Shown here in pieces: positions 37,201-47,551 of a stretch of 64,000 nucleotides of DNA. A model generated the notes under the pieces. The model saw only the letters and a list, made by a program, of their open reading frames with translations. It had not been told where the DNA came from and searched no databases. The DNA is from Antedon mediterranea (taxonomy: Eukaryota; Echinodermata; Crinoidea; Comatulida; Antedonidae): assembly GCF_964355755.1 (NCBI RefSeq), contig NC_092676.1, positions 5,500,288 to 5,564,287 on the forward strand. Direction: 5' to 3'. Both the position numbers and the translations under genes were made by a program. Position 1 is the stretch's first letter; each line of letters opens with the position of its first letter.

Positions 37201-40200
37201 TTTTAAATTGTTTCCTCTGTCTACGCTATTTTATTTTACAACAAAATGTGATGTGCCCATGGACATGATGATGTCATTTCACTACCATATTTGGTACCCA
37301 TCACACTTTTTTTGTCGAACTAGTTTGATAGTGTAGACAGAGCTTTAGTAATGTATCAAGCAACACATTTCAAATTCTATTTCTGTGTTTGAATATTGGA
37401 CAATAAACTTTTTTGAATTTTATTAATGATCTCTTTGGTCATCAATAGAATCTTACATCATGCATGAGCACACACATTTTTATGCCAAAAGTACTCTTTA
37501 AATTGCACATAGACAGGTTTCTTTTTTGTTTCCATATAAAATCTTTTTTGGTTCGGGAATTATGCACTTGTCAATTGTATGACCCACTATACGACCCCCG
37601 GGAGAGGTGCGTCATGGGTGCGTCATTTACAAATAATTACTGACGCAGGGGTGCATCAAAAAACCTAGATGGTACGTCACATCAATGAACAAGGTGTGTC
37701 AATGTCCGTCACTTTACCACCCACCATATCATAAACAACATGGTCACAGTGCGTCAAAATGGGTGCGTCATGGTCACCTAAAGGTAAGTCTCCTTTTTGA
37801 CACACGGGTGCGTCATGGTATTCAAAAGTATGACGCACATCGGACAAATGATGCACCTCTCCCGGGGGTCGTATAGTGGGTCATACAATTGACAAGTGCA
37901 TTAATTTTAGTTGAAAATTACAAAATATTTGACGTTTTCCCCAGAGTATCACCGATAGTATAACAGATGAAGGCAACAGCATTTATTTCAAAGTCTTTTG
38001 TGCCGAGATCAGTAATCTCATACACGCCATTGTAACGTTACTTGAGGATGAGAATGCATCAAAGGCAGCACTCATTTCACCCGATCTCATCTCAGAGTGG
38101 AAAGAGTTTTTTAGCCCTGGTATATTTACTGCTTTTCTACCCTTGTTTTTTAAATTTACAAGTAAGTATTATTATCGATATAATGTACAGTAGTTATGAA
38201 AACCCATGATTGTACACAAAGCTGGTGAATAGTATACAAATAATGAATGTTCATGAGTGAAATGGTACAAATAATTGCATGAGGTGAATGATGAAAGATT
38301 ATATTTCAACGAAACGAAGCCGAGTTGAAATATAAACTTTCATCATTCACCAAATGCCATTATTTGTACCATTACATGAATATAAACATTCATTAATTGT
38401 TTTATATAACATCTAAATACATTCTAGGTCGAATCATTGCGGCGAAAGTACAAAATACTGTAGGTGGCGCTGTTGTACCTACTTTTAAAGTAATGGTATT
38501 AACAAAATATTTTCCAAACGCGAAAAGATTTTTTTTTGTACACAAAAAAAGTGTTGTTGAATGACCATTCAATATTGTGTCCTATTGCACGCAATGTGAC
38601 CCACAATTTTCCATCAAATGACAGGAATTTATTTAAGTGTTATATAAAAGTAAATAATTAACTTTATTGAAGCTGCAAAAAAACTGTATTAAAGTATTTT
38701 TTTTGGGAGGGGGAGGCGGGGAGGGAGACAATACATCTTGAAACAACATCTCTTCATCTTTTTTTTTTTTTTTCAGATTCTCTGGACCAGAATTTAATCA
38801 GTGTATCTGACCACCTACTCCTTCAGTCAGTGTGTAGAGCAGCCTGCTGTGCTCCTTGTGAACTCTTACAACAAGTAGAGTTAAAGCCTAGGCTGGTTCC
38901 ATCTTGTACCATCCCAGATGTCCTACAGACAGTGATGAATCACCTTATGGGAATGCTACAATCAAAAGTTAGGCCGATACAGCTAGCTGCCTACAAGATT
39001 TTAGCCAAGTATGTTTTTTTTTACATTTTTTAGAATGTTCTCACTATTTTGCAGACATAGAAAATTCAATTTTGTGACTATTTTCTTAATGTGTGGAATA
39101 GCATAGAATACTTGATTCAGTCAGTTGTCCTGACAATTTCATAATGACCTAAAGACAATAAAAGCCCTCTTTTAGGAGACCCCTCTTAAAGGGACCCCTC
39201 CATGAAACAAACGTAGTTAGTATAGTATGCCATTTACGTATATGTTATGTTAGACATTGTATTTTGCAGACATAGGAAATTCAATTTTGTATTTTCTTAA
39301 TGTGTGGAATAGCATAGAATACTTAAACCCCATTTGTCCTGACAATTTCATGATGACCTAAATACAATAGAATCCCTCTTTTAGGAGACCTCTCTTAAGG
39401 GGACACTTCCATGAATATTTTTGATTGTGTATAAACAAATGAAATAATATCTTTTTTTTTCTTTTTGTATTCTAATATTACAGAAGAATACTTTTCAAAT
39501 AGTGAAAATATGTTTTAACACTATGGTAACTCCTATTCAAACATAAGGAGACGATTTATTGGGTCCCTAAGGTGGCAGGGAGCAGCTAGAGATCTTTCAC
39601 TATGACAGAAACATGCTAAGGTTTTCGTCCAGCAGTGGACTGACAATGGCTGATGATGATATGTTAACATATTGTATTGTTTTCATTATAGGCTGATGTC
39701 CCTTCTTCCAGAATATGACAAAGGTCGCAGTGATGTTGCTAATACTGATGAAACTGGAGAGACTAATTTGTAAGCTCATTTCTAGGTTAATTAAGAATTA
39801 TTCAATTTTTACATTTGAGCTTTTCAGAAAATCCCTTTTCTTTTAATGCTAAATAAATATTGAAAAACTCTTTTAGACCTCTTCCTGAAATGTTAAAGGA
39901 GGCAATCATCTCGTCAACCTTCTACTTGGAGTCTGTGCTAGAGGATGTGCCTGTTGGTGAGTGCATCACAGTGGAGTCTGGAACTGAAGTCTATCAAACC
40001 ACTATGACTTACCTTCTGGCATGGAGGCTAGCATTAATATTTTTCAAGGCAGCTCCAGTTGAGGTATTACAGTACAGTATTTTCAAATAAATTTCAGATA
40101 ACTGATTTCTACAGTATTTTTTTAAAAAAGTTTTTTCATGTTATTCTCCCTATTCAAAGCAGGCAAGTCAATTAAAATGTTTTTAATTTTTTCAGTTGAG

Positions 40201-43200
40201 GGCTCAATATGCAAATTTCTTCAGGCAGAGTGGTCTTGTTGATAGTCTGCTGATTAACCTGTTCAGACTAATGCCAATTGTGCCACTCCTCTCTGATAAA
40301 GACGCTAAAAGTCCCTTTAAAGGAGTGCAACCCAGCATGTTCACACAGGAACCAGCATTGGAAATTAAAGGTATTTATTTTATAATCGTAAATTATAAGT
40401 ACCATTTTTTTAGCAAGATAAAGTGACTTGCCAGATCTGAAACTGGTACCTTATTTCACTAGGCAAGTCTTTCAGTGTAGCTAGGAAATTAATGCCATAT
40501 GATATATTTTTAATGTGATGGATATGTGTCACTGTATCAAGGAACTTTCCTAAAGATATTGATAAATTAAAGATACACTACAAAGAATCTGGTGCTTTTA
40601 CTAACATTTTGTTCAAGCATGATTGTGGTAACCAAAAAGCACCATGGTGATGTTATTATTGTTCTCTACCAATTATCATTTTGTTTACAGGTTGTGGTAG
40701 CAGTCCAATAGAATTACAGCACCATGGTGATGTTTGCACCATCTTTCTCAACTAATTCCTTTGTTTGTATTACAGGTTGTGGTAGCAGTCCAATAGAACC
40801 ACAACACCTGGCGTGTAGTGTATACAACAACACACTAGAGGATCTGCCTGCAATGGTTAGACAATGGTGGAATAGTCAAAATAAAAGGATAAAAGAACAT
40901 ATAGACAGGTATGGGATGGGAAAAAAAAATATTTAAAGCCAGTTTATGACAATACATCACATTATTGTAACAGTAATAATCCCCATTTAAAATTCTCCTA
41001 TTCAGAGAACACCCCTTTTTAAGAATCCTTTAATTTAAAACGGACAAGGGTCAATTTATATTTTAACACTACAGCCAACCCCTATTAAAGATGTATTATC
41101 CCCCTGAAAAATATTTTTTTTTTTCATTTTTTGTTGTTGAATATTTCAATTTAATGTCACAAAAATTGGATCTAAACAAAATTTATTTATCTCAAAAAAA
41201 ATATAATTTAAAGTAAAAAATTGTCAAATTGGCTGCCAGCCAATGAATTTTTGGTTTGATTTAACCATTTATTATGTTATTATTTTTTTTCTATGGAAGT
41301 GATTAACTTTATTAAAACTACAAAATGACCTATTCAAAGTCTGATTTAATTAATCTTCATTTTTCATGTTTTTGGGGGACAATACATTTACATACACTTT
41401 AAGGAGTTTGTTTGATCCTGAAAGTCTTCCCTTAATAGAAGTTCTACTCTACTTGGAGATGTTTAAAAAGAATACTGATTAATTCTTCAGGTTAAAATTT
41501 TTGATGGTGTTGATTTCTATAACACTTTTCAGATTCACTACCAAGTTTACAAGCCCCATTCTCTGTGCAAAAGAAATACAAGGTGTTCAAAAGTCCACCA
41601 CAAAGATGGACAACATGACCATAAAGGCACGGTCAAAGACACGAGAGGTCATCGCAACTTACCGAATGGATGACATGTCAATGGATTTGGTCATCAAACT
41701 GGCCGTCAACCACCCCCTAGGGGTGATCGTCGTAGACAGTGGCAAACGGGTGGGCGTGTCGGCCGCACAGTGGCGGAACTGGATGCTACAAATGACTACC
41801 TTCCTTGTTCATCAGGTAATGGTATAATATTAACAGAAGATATACTGTAACTAGTTTTATAGTATAAAGTACTTATTCGAATAAGACAAGTACTTGTTCA
41901 ACATGAGTACTTGTTCAACCTGAGTACTTATTTGACACAAGTACTTATTCAATCCAAGTACTTAATCAACCCAAGTTTAAAAATTATAATGTAACTAGTT
42001 TTAGTGTAAAGTACTAAATAAGACACTTATTTAAGTACTTGTTCAACGAAAATACATTCAACCCAAGTACTTTTTCAACCCAAGTGCTAATATGTAACCT
42101 ACTGTAAGTACATAGTTGCCCTTAGAAAGTACTTATTCAACTTAAATACTTATTCAACCCAAGTATTTATTTGACCCAAGTACTTATTTGACTTAAGTGC
42201 TTATTTAAATTTCATACTTATTCGACTAACTTAAGAAAGTAGTTATTCAACTTTAGTACTGTACTTATTCAATCCAAGTACTTATTCAACCCAAGTACTT
42301 ATTCAACCCAAGTACCTATTTGGTCTTGAGTAGTGTTCTGACTTATTTGTTTTAAGTACTTATTTGACAGAGGTGCTTATACAGCACCGACTTATCCATT
42401 TACAGTACTGTACTGTATGTCTAATTATTCCTTTGTCAATTAAAAATAATTAATTCTATAAATGTGATAAGGAAATTACATTGTGTATAATTTTAGTCTT
42501 TAGTAATAAGAATCTGGGTCATTTCAAAATATTATATTAATATCATAATTATAAAGAAAAGTACAAACAGTGATTTCATAATCGTCTATTTCAGAAAGCA
42601 ATAAAGCGCACAAATTGGATTCTAAATTTATGTAATAAGTTTTTATATTATTATGCCTAATGGGATTTTTCATTTGATAAGAAAATTTAATTATTGATTT
42701 CTATAAATCTGTCTTTGTAATAAGTAATTAATTAGATGTACATTGAATATTTGCAGAATGGAACGATAGTTGACGGTTTGAAGGTATGGAAAAGTAACAT
42801 TGATAAACGGTTTGAGGGGACGGATGATTGTATGATATGTTACTCGGTAATACACGGATCTAATTACTCGCTGCCTCAACTTACGTGCAAAACCTGTAAA
42901 AAGAAATTCCATTCTGCTTGTCTGGTAGGATATTTTTATATTTCTTGTACGACAACAGAATAAAATATGATAATAAGATGATGAAAAAATTATGACATCA
43001 GCATTATGATATCAGCATAAAATTATGACATCAGAATTATGAAATCAGCATTATAGCATCAGTAATGACATCAGCATTATGACATCAGTATAAAATTATG
43101 ACATCAGCATAAACTGTGACATCAGCATAAAAAAAATGTGATAGAAAATTTTAACAGCAAAAATGAGGATATCAGCATAAAATGTGACATCAGCATAAAC

Positions 43201-43715
43201 TGTGACATCAGCATAAAACTTGACATCTCCATAAAACTTGACATCTGCATAAAATGATGTCAGCATAAAATGTGACATCAGAAAAAAAGGGTAAAACGTG
43301 ACATCAGTATAAAACATAACATCAGAATAAAATTATGACATCAGCATAAAATGATGTCAGCATAAAATGTGACTTCAGAATAAAATTATGACAGCGTATA
43401 ACATGACATCAGCATCAAATTATGACATCAGCATCAAAGTACTGTAAATCATCACAGATATTATGACAGCATAAATATTTTATGCTCTATCAGATTAAAA
43501 TACATATTACATCTAAAATGACAACACACTAAAAAAATGACACCAGAAATTATGGAATGACATCATTATGAAATATGTCATCTGCAAGAAATATAATTAC
43601 AAAATAAATATTGGCATTATATGTAGTAACACACTTTTCATTTTAATTTTCTCAGTACAAGTGGTTTAATACAAGCAACCAATCATCTTGCCCTCTATGC
43701 AGAAACCTGTTCTGA
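16245..43715 (+). CDS. LTN1: E3 ubiquitin-protein ligase listerin (complete, 30 exons)
   Basis: Listerin ubiquitinates stalled nascent chains on 60S subunits in ribosome-associated quality control, in the cytosol. Exons: 16245-16280, 17204-17404, 17739-17837, 18409-18639, 19176-19228, 19764-19944, 20240-20413, 27260-27450, 27846-27993, 29089-29913, 30495-30672, 30925-31151, 31781-31862, 32311-32464, 32973-33135, 33361-~34023 (donor uncertain), 34352-34482, 35008-35121, 35493-35635, 36210-36330, 36489-36633, 37945-38161, 38777-39008, 39692-39769, 39877-40063, 40196-40370, 40776-40908, 41533-41815, 42757-42924, 43656-43715. All junctions are GT-AG and phases agree throughout. The protein is about 1,930-1,956 aa (human 1,766). 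It starts [10 protein letters not shown], has the conserved N-terminal FxGFGxxxxDLGYVP region, long HEAT-like helices, [13 protein letters not shown] and QWRNWML of the RWD region, and a final RING (DDCMIC...[13 protein letters not shown]...CPLC). Odd features: acidic Ser-rich repeats in exon 16 and a duplicated acceptor before exon 27. Confidence 0.96.
16385..16440. mobile_element. hAT-like terminal fragment
   Basis: GGGGCAGATCCAAGG followed by CCCGGACCCCCCTAAATTT resembles the ends and subterminal part of the element at 12789-14419. In LTN1 intron 1. Confidence 0.4.
17495..17640 (+). mobile_element. tRNA-derived SINE (copy 2)
   Basis: Same leader as at 15185, then GTGGCCAAGCGGTTAAGAC and GGTTCGAGCC. 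In LTN1 intron 2, sense orientation. Confidence 0.65.
18834..18975. mobile_element. MITE M1 copy
   Basis: Ends GCTCTGTCTGCACTATCAAA and the complement (GATAGTGCAGACAGAGC). Inner CCAAATATGGTAGTGATATT. LTN1 intron 4. Confidence 0.8.
19529..19689. mobile_element. MITE M1 copy
   Basis: AAAGCTCTGTCTACACTA at the left; TTTGATAGTGGAGACAGAAC at the right. 75 bp upstream of LTN1 exon 6. Confidence 0.8.
20565..20770. mobile_element. Long-arm palindromic MITE (~95-bp arms)
   Basis: TGTTGATATAAGTTTGCGGT at the left and the complement at the right, with arms matching almost to the centre (CTCAGGAGTTCATTCTCACT... ). No internal coding space. Confidence 0.8.
20846..25135. repeat. Tandem ~1.4-kb Helitron/HINE-like repeats R1-R3
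   Basis: Three head-to-tail units starting at 20846, 22241 and 23655 (periods 1395 and 1414 bp). Each starts CTAGATTTAATTCGTCA with a small hairpin (ATTCGTCA/TGACGAAT), then AGGTTATATGCAT, and ends in an (AATA)n run. Only the third carries the 3' end: GATTTTGACAGAATCAAG followed by the perfect stem-loop GGTTATATGCAT-loop-ATGCATATAACC (25107-25135). R2 and R3 are almost identical. Each unit contains a tRNA-like segment on the minus strand (CGAGTCTCACC complement as box B). The minus-strand 70-aa ORFs repeated at 22508 and 23922 are in this segment and are not supported as genes. Confidence 0.8.
25136..25763. other. Intron sequence between repeat copies, nothing recognised
   Basis: AT-rich LTN1 intron 7 sequence. 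No exon signal or repeat identified. Confidence 0.4.
25764..27236. repeat. Fourth ~1.4-kb Helitron/HINE-like copy R4
   Basis: Separate full copy with both ends: CTAGATTTAATTCGTCA at 25764 and the terminal stem-loop GGTTATATGCAT/ATGCATATAACC ending at 27236, only 24 bp before LTN1 exon 8. Same internal GCGCAGTGCGCGTGCAAAAA block and minus-strand tRNA-like segment as R1-R3. Confidence 0.8.
27549..27782. mobile_element. TTAA-flanked MITE family M3
   Basis: TTAA-AGATGTATTGTCC at the left and GGACAATATATCTTTAA at the right. TTAA is directly repeated as the target site, which suggests piggyBac-type mobilisation. LTN1 intron 8. Confidence 0.8.
27994..29088. other. LTN1 intron 9 with a decayed palindrome
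   Basis: Contains an inverted pair around 28630-28765 (ATATTGCCTTTTATATCGGTTAAATATAAG versus CTTATATTTAACC...). The plus ORF at 28340-28552 has no homology or splice support. Confidence 0.4.
29936..30125. mobile_element. Arm of composite element M2
   Basis: Matches, inverted, 37350-37520 (TCTATGTGCAATTCAAAGAG, ACTTTTGGCATAAAA, ATTGATGACCAAGAGATC). It abuts an M1 copy, as do both M2 arms near 37 kb. Confidence 0.7.
30126..30283. mobile_element. MITE M1 copy
   Basis: AAAGCTCTGTATACACTATC ... TATAGTGTAGACAGAGCTTT. LTN1 intron 10. Confidence 0.8.
31249..31449. mobile_element. MITE M4 copy
   Basis: TTGGTTCCCACTAGCGACGC ... GTTGCGTTACTAGTGGGAAC. LTN1 intron 12. Confidence 0.75.
31520..31562. repeat. 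Perfect short palindrome
   Basis: AGGGAAGAGTTAAATT and AATTTAACTCTTCCCT face each other across a few bases. Confidence 0.7.
31572..31733. mobile_element. MITE M1 copy (inverted)
   Basis: CATATCACTACCATATTTGG core and GTTTGATAGTGTGGACAGAG right end. The left end is decayed. Confidence 0.75.
31900..32130. mobile_element. MITE M3 copy with decayed right end
   Basis: TTTAAGATGTATTGCCCAC at the left, then the family blocks GTAGAAAAAAAG, AACCATTGACTCCAG and TTTTTTCAGG. LTN1 intron 13. Confidence 0.6.
32476..32785 (+). repeat. Four ~80-110-bp intron repeats
   Basis: AATAAGCTTACTACCTCCAA or a close variant followed by ATAAAGACCA recurs four times between exons 14 and 15 of LTN1. Confidence 0.75.
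33661..33920 (+). repeat. LTN1: In-frame acidic Ser-rich repeats in listerin
   Basis: Coding minisatellite inside exon 16. The unit is 99 nt (33 aa; starts at 33691 and 33790), and a third copy is 9 nt shorter. Motifs: SEREDxISAESS, [17 protein letters not shown]. Length changes are in multiples of three, so the frame is kept. Likely a disordered, phosphorylatable loop between HEAT repeats. Confidence 0.85.
34514..34923. mobile_element. CTATTAAGGGG-type MITE split by an M3 element
   Basis: Outer ends ACAGTAGAACCATATTAA and GAAGTTTTACTGTA. Inside lies an M3 copy (34528-34836) inserted at TTAA, with TTAA repeated on both sides, AAGATGTATTGTCACC at its left and GGACAATACACCTTTAA at its right. 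Confidence 0.75.
35276..35461. mobile_element. MITE family M9
   Basis: CAATTCTC...CAGTATCATAGGAA and TTCCTATGATACTGG...GAGAATTG are inverted. It ends 31 bp before LTN1 exon 19. Relative at 49362-49600. Confidence 0.65.
35690..36190 (+). repeat. Minisatellite in LTN1 intron 19
   Basis: Variable units built from GGGATTATACTAAATTAAGC and CTGAATTAGGAGGT, about 14 GGGATTA blocks. Confidence 0.9.
36755..37520. mobile_element. Composite palindrome: M2 arms each carrying an M1 copy
   Basis: Left arm 36755-36859 (TGATGACCAAAGAGATCTTT...), M1 copy 36860-37012, centre, inverted M1 copy 37212-37347, right M2 arm 37348-37520. The arms are reverse complements. LTN1 intron 21. Confidence 0.75.
37558..37906. 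mobile_element. MITE M6 with ~49-bp near-perfect arms
   Basis: Starts ATGCACTTGTCAATTGTATG and contains CCCCCGGGAGAGGTGC near the inner edge of the arm; the right arm (37853-37906) is its complement. The centre is rich in GGTGCGTCA. The ORF inside (37685-37876) is a by-product. It lies 38 bp before LTN1 exon 22. Confidence 0.85.
38225..38650. mobile_element. MITE M8
   Basis: Palindromic part 38232-38397 (GGTACAAATAATTGCATGAG / CCATTATTTGTACC), then a body (AAAGTACAAAATA, GACCATTCAATA) shared with 43790-44110. A partial head is at 34135-34225. Confidence 0.65.
39045..39420 (+). repeat. Two-copy direct repeat in LTN1 intron 23
   Basis: GCAGACATAGAAAATTCAAT...GGAATAGCATAGAATACTT...CCTCTTTTAGGAGACC occurs twice, about 215 bp apart. 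Confidence 0.7.
40640..40798 (+). repeat. LTN1: Tandem duplication of the exon 27 acceptor region
   Basis: GCACCATGGTGATGTT (40640 and 40720) and TTTACAG/ATTACAG followed by GTTGTGGTAGCAGTCCAATA (40691 and 40776) are repeated with 80-85 bp spacing. Only the downstream copy continues the listerin frame. Confidence 0.85.
41085..41402. mobile_element. TTAA-flanked MITE M3 nested in a CTATTAAGGGG-type MITE
   Basis: TTAAAGATGTATTATCC at the left, GGGGACAATACATTTA and CTTTAA at the right. The surrounding 40975-41455 is the same host MITE type as at 34514. Confidence 0.75.
41862..42390 (+). repeat. Minisatellite of AAGTACTTATTCAACCC units
   Basis: Degenerate 15-18-bp units in LTN1 intron 28. Confidence 0.9.
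42757..43715 (+). CDS. LTN1: Listerin RING-domain exons 29-30
   Basis: The two last exons (42757-42924 and 43656-43715) encode the catalytic RING: C-x2-C, C-x2-C, H-x2-C, C-x2-C zinc ligands, all present, followed by NLF and TGA at 43713-43715. The preceding [11 protein letters not shown] is the conserved link from the RWD domain. The intron between them carries a TGACATCAGCATAAA minisatellite. Confidence 0.95.
42975..43455 (+). repeat. Minisatellite of TGACATCAGCATAAA units
   Basis: About 25 degenerate 14-17-bp units in the last LTN1 intron. The minus-strand Tyr/Phe-rich ORF at 43096-43317 is its translation. Confidence 0.9.
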
Positions 43716-43789
43716 TTCAAGAATACTGTGTTAATTTTAAAGGTCTGTAAATAGTGAATGCAAATATAATTTAGATTGATATAATAGTG

Positions 43790-44110
43790 TTCACATAATG
43801 AATGTTTATGCGTGTAATGATACAAATAATGGCATGAGGTGAATGATGAAAATGTCTAAATTAGTACATATATCTTTCCAAAAATGTACCTCCGTCGCGA
43901 TACACTCGTATCATTTTGGTGAAAGTACAAAATAGGGCGGCGCTGTTGGATTTATAAATGGTCTAAACAAAATATTTTTCAAACGTGAAAAGATTTTTTT
44001 TTCATACATGAAAAAAAGGTACTATTGAATGACCATTCAATAGTCCGTACTATTGTATGCCGTATGACCTACAATCATCCAATCAAATGACAGGAATTTA
44101 TTTAGGTGTT
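43790..44110. mobile_element. MITE M8 copy
   Basis: Shares head (TACAAATAATGGCATGAGGT) and body (GAATGACCATTCAATAG) with 38225-38650. It starts about 75 bp after the LTN1 stop. Confidence 0.6.
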
Positions 44111-44528
44111 ATATATATATATATGACTTACTAATAAAAATGTACTTATTGTAAGTATATACTGTATTAGTACATGACACTGATTTTGAGAACGAGGGAT
44201 GAACGTGTTAAGAAAGTCATGCGGTCAAAGGCTTATTGATTGACCTGCCATATTTATACTTGGAGTGGGGTGGGGGAGGGGGGAATTTCATGATGAAATG
44301 AGAAATATTTACCGATCTGGACTAAATTTTACAAATGCCACTCAAAATTATGGTATATCATTATGATTTTTAAGTTACATTACAATTACAATAATTTTTT
44401 TATTATGATTTTTTTAATTAGCATATCATTAGCATATGTCAGGAAATTAGGTCAATAATTTGTATATGTAATACTTTATAGATTCATTCCCATTGTTGGT
44501 GTAATCTGGACATGAGCCATATTCTTAA

Positions 44529-44672
44529 CAGCTTTGTCTACACAAACTAGTTTGACAAAAAAAGTGTGATGTGCCCAAATATGGTAGTGATATGCTTAAT
44601 ATGGTAGTGATATGACGTCATCATAATATCTATATATGGGCACATGAAGTTTGATGGTGTAGACAGAGCTTT
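44529..44672. mobile_element. MITE M1 copy
   Basis: GCTTTGTCTACACAAACTAG ... TTGATGGTGTAGACAGAGCT. Confidence 0.8.
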
Positions 44673-45547
44673 TTAGTTTGAACTTGTTCATGCTTGACTA
44701 AAATGTGGAATAAGAATATAGGTGTAGGTAGAGACTCTTTCTGTATTAAAAGAAAATATGTATTTAAAATATAACATGGAGGTATTCTAATAATAATAAT
44801 AATAATTTAAAATGAATACTTTTTTTCTCTCTTTTGTGGTATAAACACCACTTTTATTCACATTATATTACTAATTCTGAAACTTTGATAATAGGAAATA
44901 TTTTGAAATAAATTTATCTAAAATAAACTTAAAATTGTATATACTTATACAGTAACATTTTATTTTTTGAATTTGTTTTATAAGTTAATTGATTTTGCCC
45001 TTTGGCTTAATTTTGTTAAATTAACTATTAATAATAAAAAAAAGACTGAAAAATTGCTGAATTATATTTCTTATTATAAACTACAAGTACAATTTGTGAA
45101 AGGTTTAAATGAAAAATGAAAATTTTACCTTAAATAAACTTTATAAAACCATTTTTTTAAATTATTATTATTTTTATAGAATATCAATATTTAGTTGACC
45201 TTTCACCTTTGAACTATGGCATTCACAAGTTAACAAATGTATAATAATACATAAACAGTAACAACATAAAAGTAAATATTCAAATCTTACGAATGTCTCA
45301 TACAAAAAAAAAAACAGCATAAAAGTAAAGTAATTTATGCGTGATAGCTATTTGAATAATAAATGTTTAATATGTACCTGCGACATTTATTTATTTAACA
45401 ACATATGTATACAGGATTATACACAATCAAGTAGAAATATATCTGTTTTGCCGCATTGTGGTCCTGTCGACAAAAACGGATACAAATTTAAAAACAATAC
45501 AAATACAGTTAATAAAAATAGCAAAAAAAAGTAATAACCGGAAGTTA
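44673..45547. other. AT-rich spacer
   Basis: No gene seen. The part after about 45240 may be the 3' UTR of the LINE fragment that follows on the minus strand. Confidence 0.35.
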
Positions 45548-45551
45548 AATG

Positions 45552-45745
45552 TTATGAGAAGAAATGAGATTTGTATCTAGCTTTAAAGGACATAATCGTG
45601 GGTGAATGTTTTATATCTGCTGGCAAGTCATTCCATAGTTTTCCGCCTGCAACTTTAAAAGACGAATCCATTTTGCTACGGGTATAACAATTTAAGTTGT
45701 CTACTCCACGCGTTGAATGGGTGTGTACATTCCCAATTAGTTCAT
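45552..45745 (-). pseudogene. Non-LTR retrotransposon (LINE) reverse-transcriptase C-terminus
   Basis: The minus strand reads HSTRGVDNLNCYTRSKM then FKVAGGKLWNDLPADIKHS and FKARYKSHFFS-stop. This is the familiar LWNxLPxxI...FKxxLKxxLF end of LINE polymerases. 5'-truncated; no upstream RT seen. Stop at 45552-45554. Confidence 0.75.
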
Positions 45746-47551
45746 TTTATAAAATTAGCATTTATATAGCATACAAGAATTGTCAATGTATAATACAGTA
45801 TACTTATATTGGCTTTAATAAGAGTAGACATGTAGACTGCCCCCAAGTCTGTAGTTATTTTGAGGCTTTTCGATGTCTGTGGAGTTTTACAAGCTCAAGT
45901 AGTTTACGTATGAAACGCCATATGTGCAAAAATATTTATCTCCGTTTAGCCTACATGGCAAGAGAAACGAAAATTGTTATCGTAAAAGTAAAAATCATAG
46001 AAAACAACCCAACAAAACACTCAATAATTACGTTCTCAATCAAAAATCAAAAGAAGTTCTTAATCATCATGCAGTACTAAGTTGTTTATATATAACTGAA
46101 ATGTTGATGGAATTTAAAATAAAAATTATGTATTGGCTGACGCAAACGTTTCATAAACTTCAACGCGTTAAACTCAATTGAATTCCGTTTAACTTGGGCA
46201 ACTTGTTCAACACATTCAGCGCGTTCGTTTATTATTCGTTGACAGCCGTTCAACGCAAAGCAAACACAACGCAACAACAATAACGTGTCATGTAGTGTAC
46301 TAAGTTGTTTATTATTAATATTGAAATATCACATTACAATGTAAAAAGAAGAAATCTCATATTTAAATATGTTTATATATTACTGTATATATTTTATAAA
46401 ACAGTCCCATATTGGCAGTCCATGTCTTCTTTATTATGTTTAAGCAAAACAAATATTTTTTTAACGATTTTAATCAACACAAGGAAGATGAAAGGTAGTA
46501 GAGTATACGTTTCGGTACCATTGTATTTAAATACGGTATTGCACAATTTTTCAGCAAAAGGAGTTGAATGTAAGCTTTATGACGCGTTTACGTTATCAGC
46601 GCAAGAATATGACGAATTTTACGTTTGGTACCATTCGGATATTGAACAGCTTTTTCGTGATTTAAATACAAGCATTATACAGAAGCATGTTTACAAATGT
46701 AATCATCAGCCTTAGGATTCATGACGCTATTGCGTTCCCAACGCAAGAAGATGACTCATTGTGTATACTATAACGTACAGAAATATTATTTAACATTTTA
46801 AATACAGTAGGCCTACCTCTCTTTATAATTTATTTAAAGTTCTAGACGAAATTTTATAAAATGCTTTTAAAGTTGAAATTCCTAGAACTTTATAGAGTAG
46901 AGGAATTTTATATTATATAATATTAGATTGCGTTTATACTGTAATACAATACGACTGCAGTTAGTCAAACCAGTTAGACGTGTTTACGCCGAGTGCAGGT
47001 GCTAAGCTTGGCTCAGTGCAAAAGCGCGTAGGAAAGTTTAAGTGAATAGACCTAATACTCATTAGTGCGGTTTCAAGTTGTATATTTCTATGTGCACATT
47101 CCGATGCGTGTAATTGATCTAGTGTGGACAGGTTCTTAGCGTGGCAAAACCTATAATAGAAATCGCTCATTCCTCTATCGGAGTTTAATTGCGGTTTAGC
47201 TTGCGTTCAGACGCAAAAAAAATAAAACGGTTAGACATCCGGTAATACACCCGATGGTAATCGCTTGTCTTGCATTCTGAAATAATATCGGGAGTTAAAC
47301 CGGATGTACTAAAATATAGCAGACTTGTATCGGAGTTAAATCGGAGTAAATGACACGACGGAGGTATAAGATAGTTAATCAGCGTGTATAGAACGCTAGT
47401 TCGTGGGAACACCGCTTAATATCAAGTCAAAAATATGATATAATACTAGGTCTGTCGATTTCGTTTTTGACAACCAGTTTGTGAGCAATGTATTAAGTAC
47501 AATCGGTGAATATAAGTCGTTCCTGAGTTAAATAATCCATCCCATAATGAT
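45746..47551. other. Spacer, includes likely ARRDC 3' UTR
   Basis: Several ORFs of 60-136 aa on both strands, none with recognisable motifs. The part near 47.5 kb is probably the 3' UTR of the minus-strand arrestin gene. Confidence 0.35.

Noticed and set aside
43096-43317. Minus-strand Phe/Tyr/Asp repeat protein
   Set aside because: Translation of the TGACATCAGCATAAA minisatellite in the last LTN1 intron.
46305-46715. 136-aa plus-strand ORF between LTN1 and ARRDC
   Set aside because: AT-rich, no motif, no splice or homology support.
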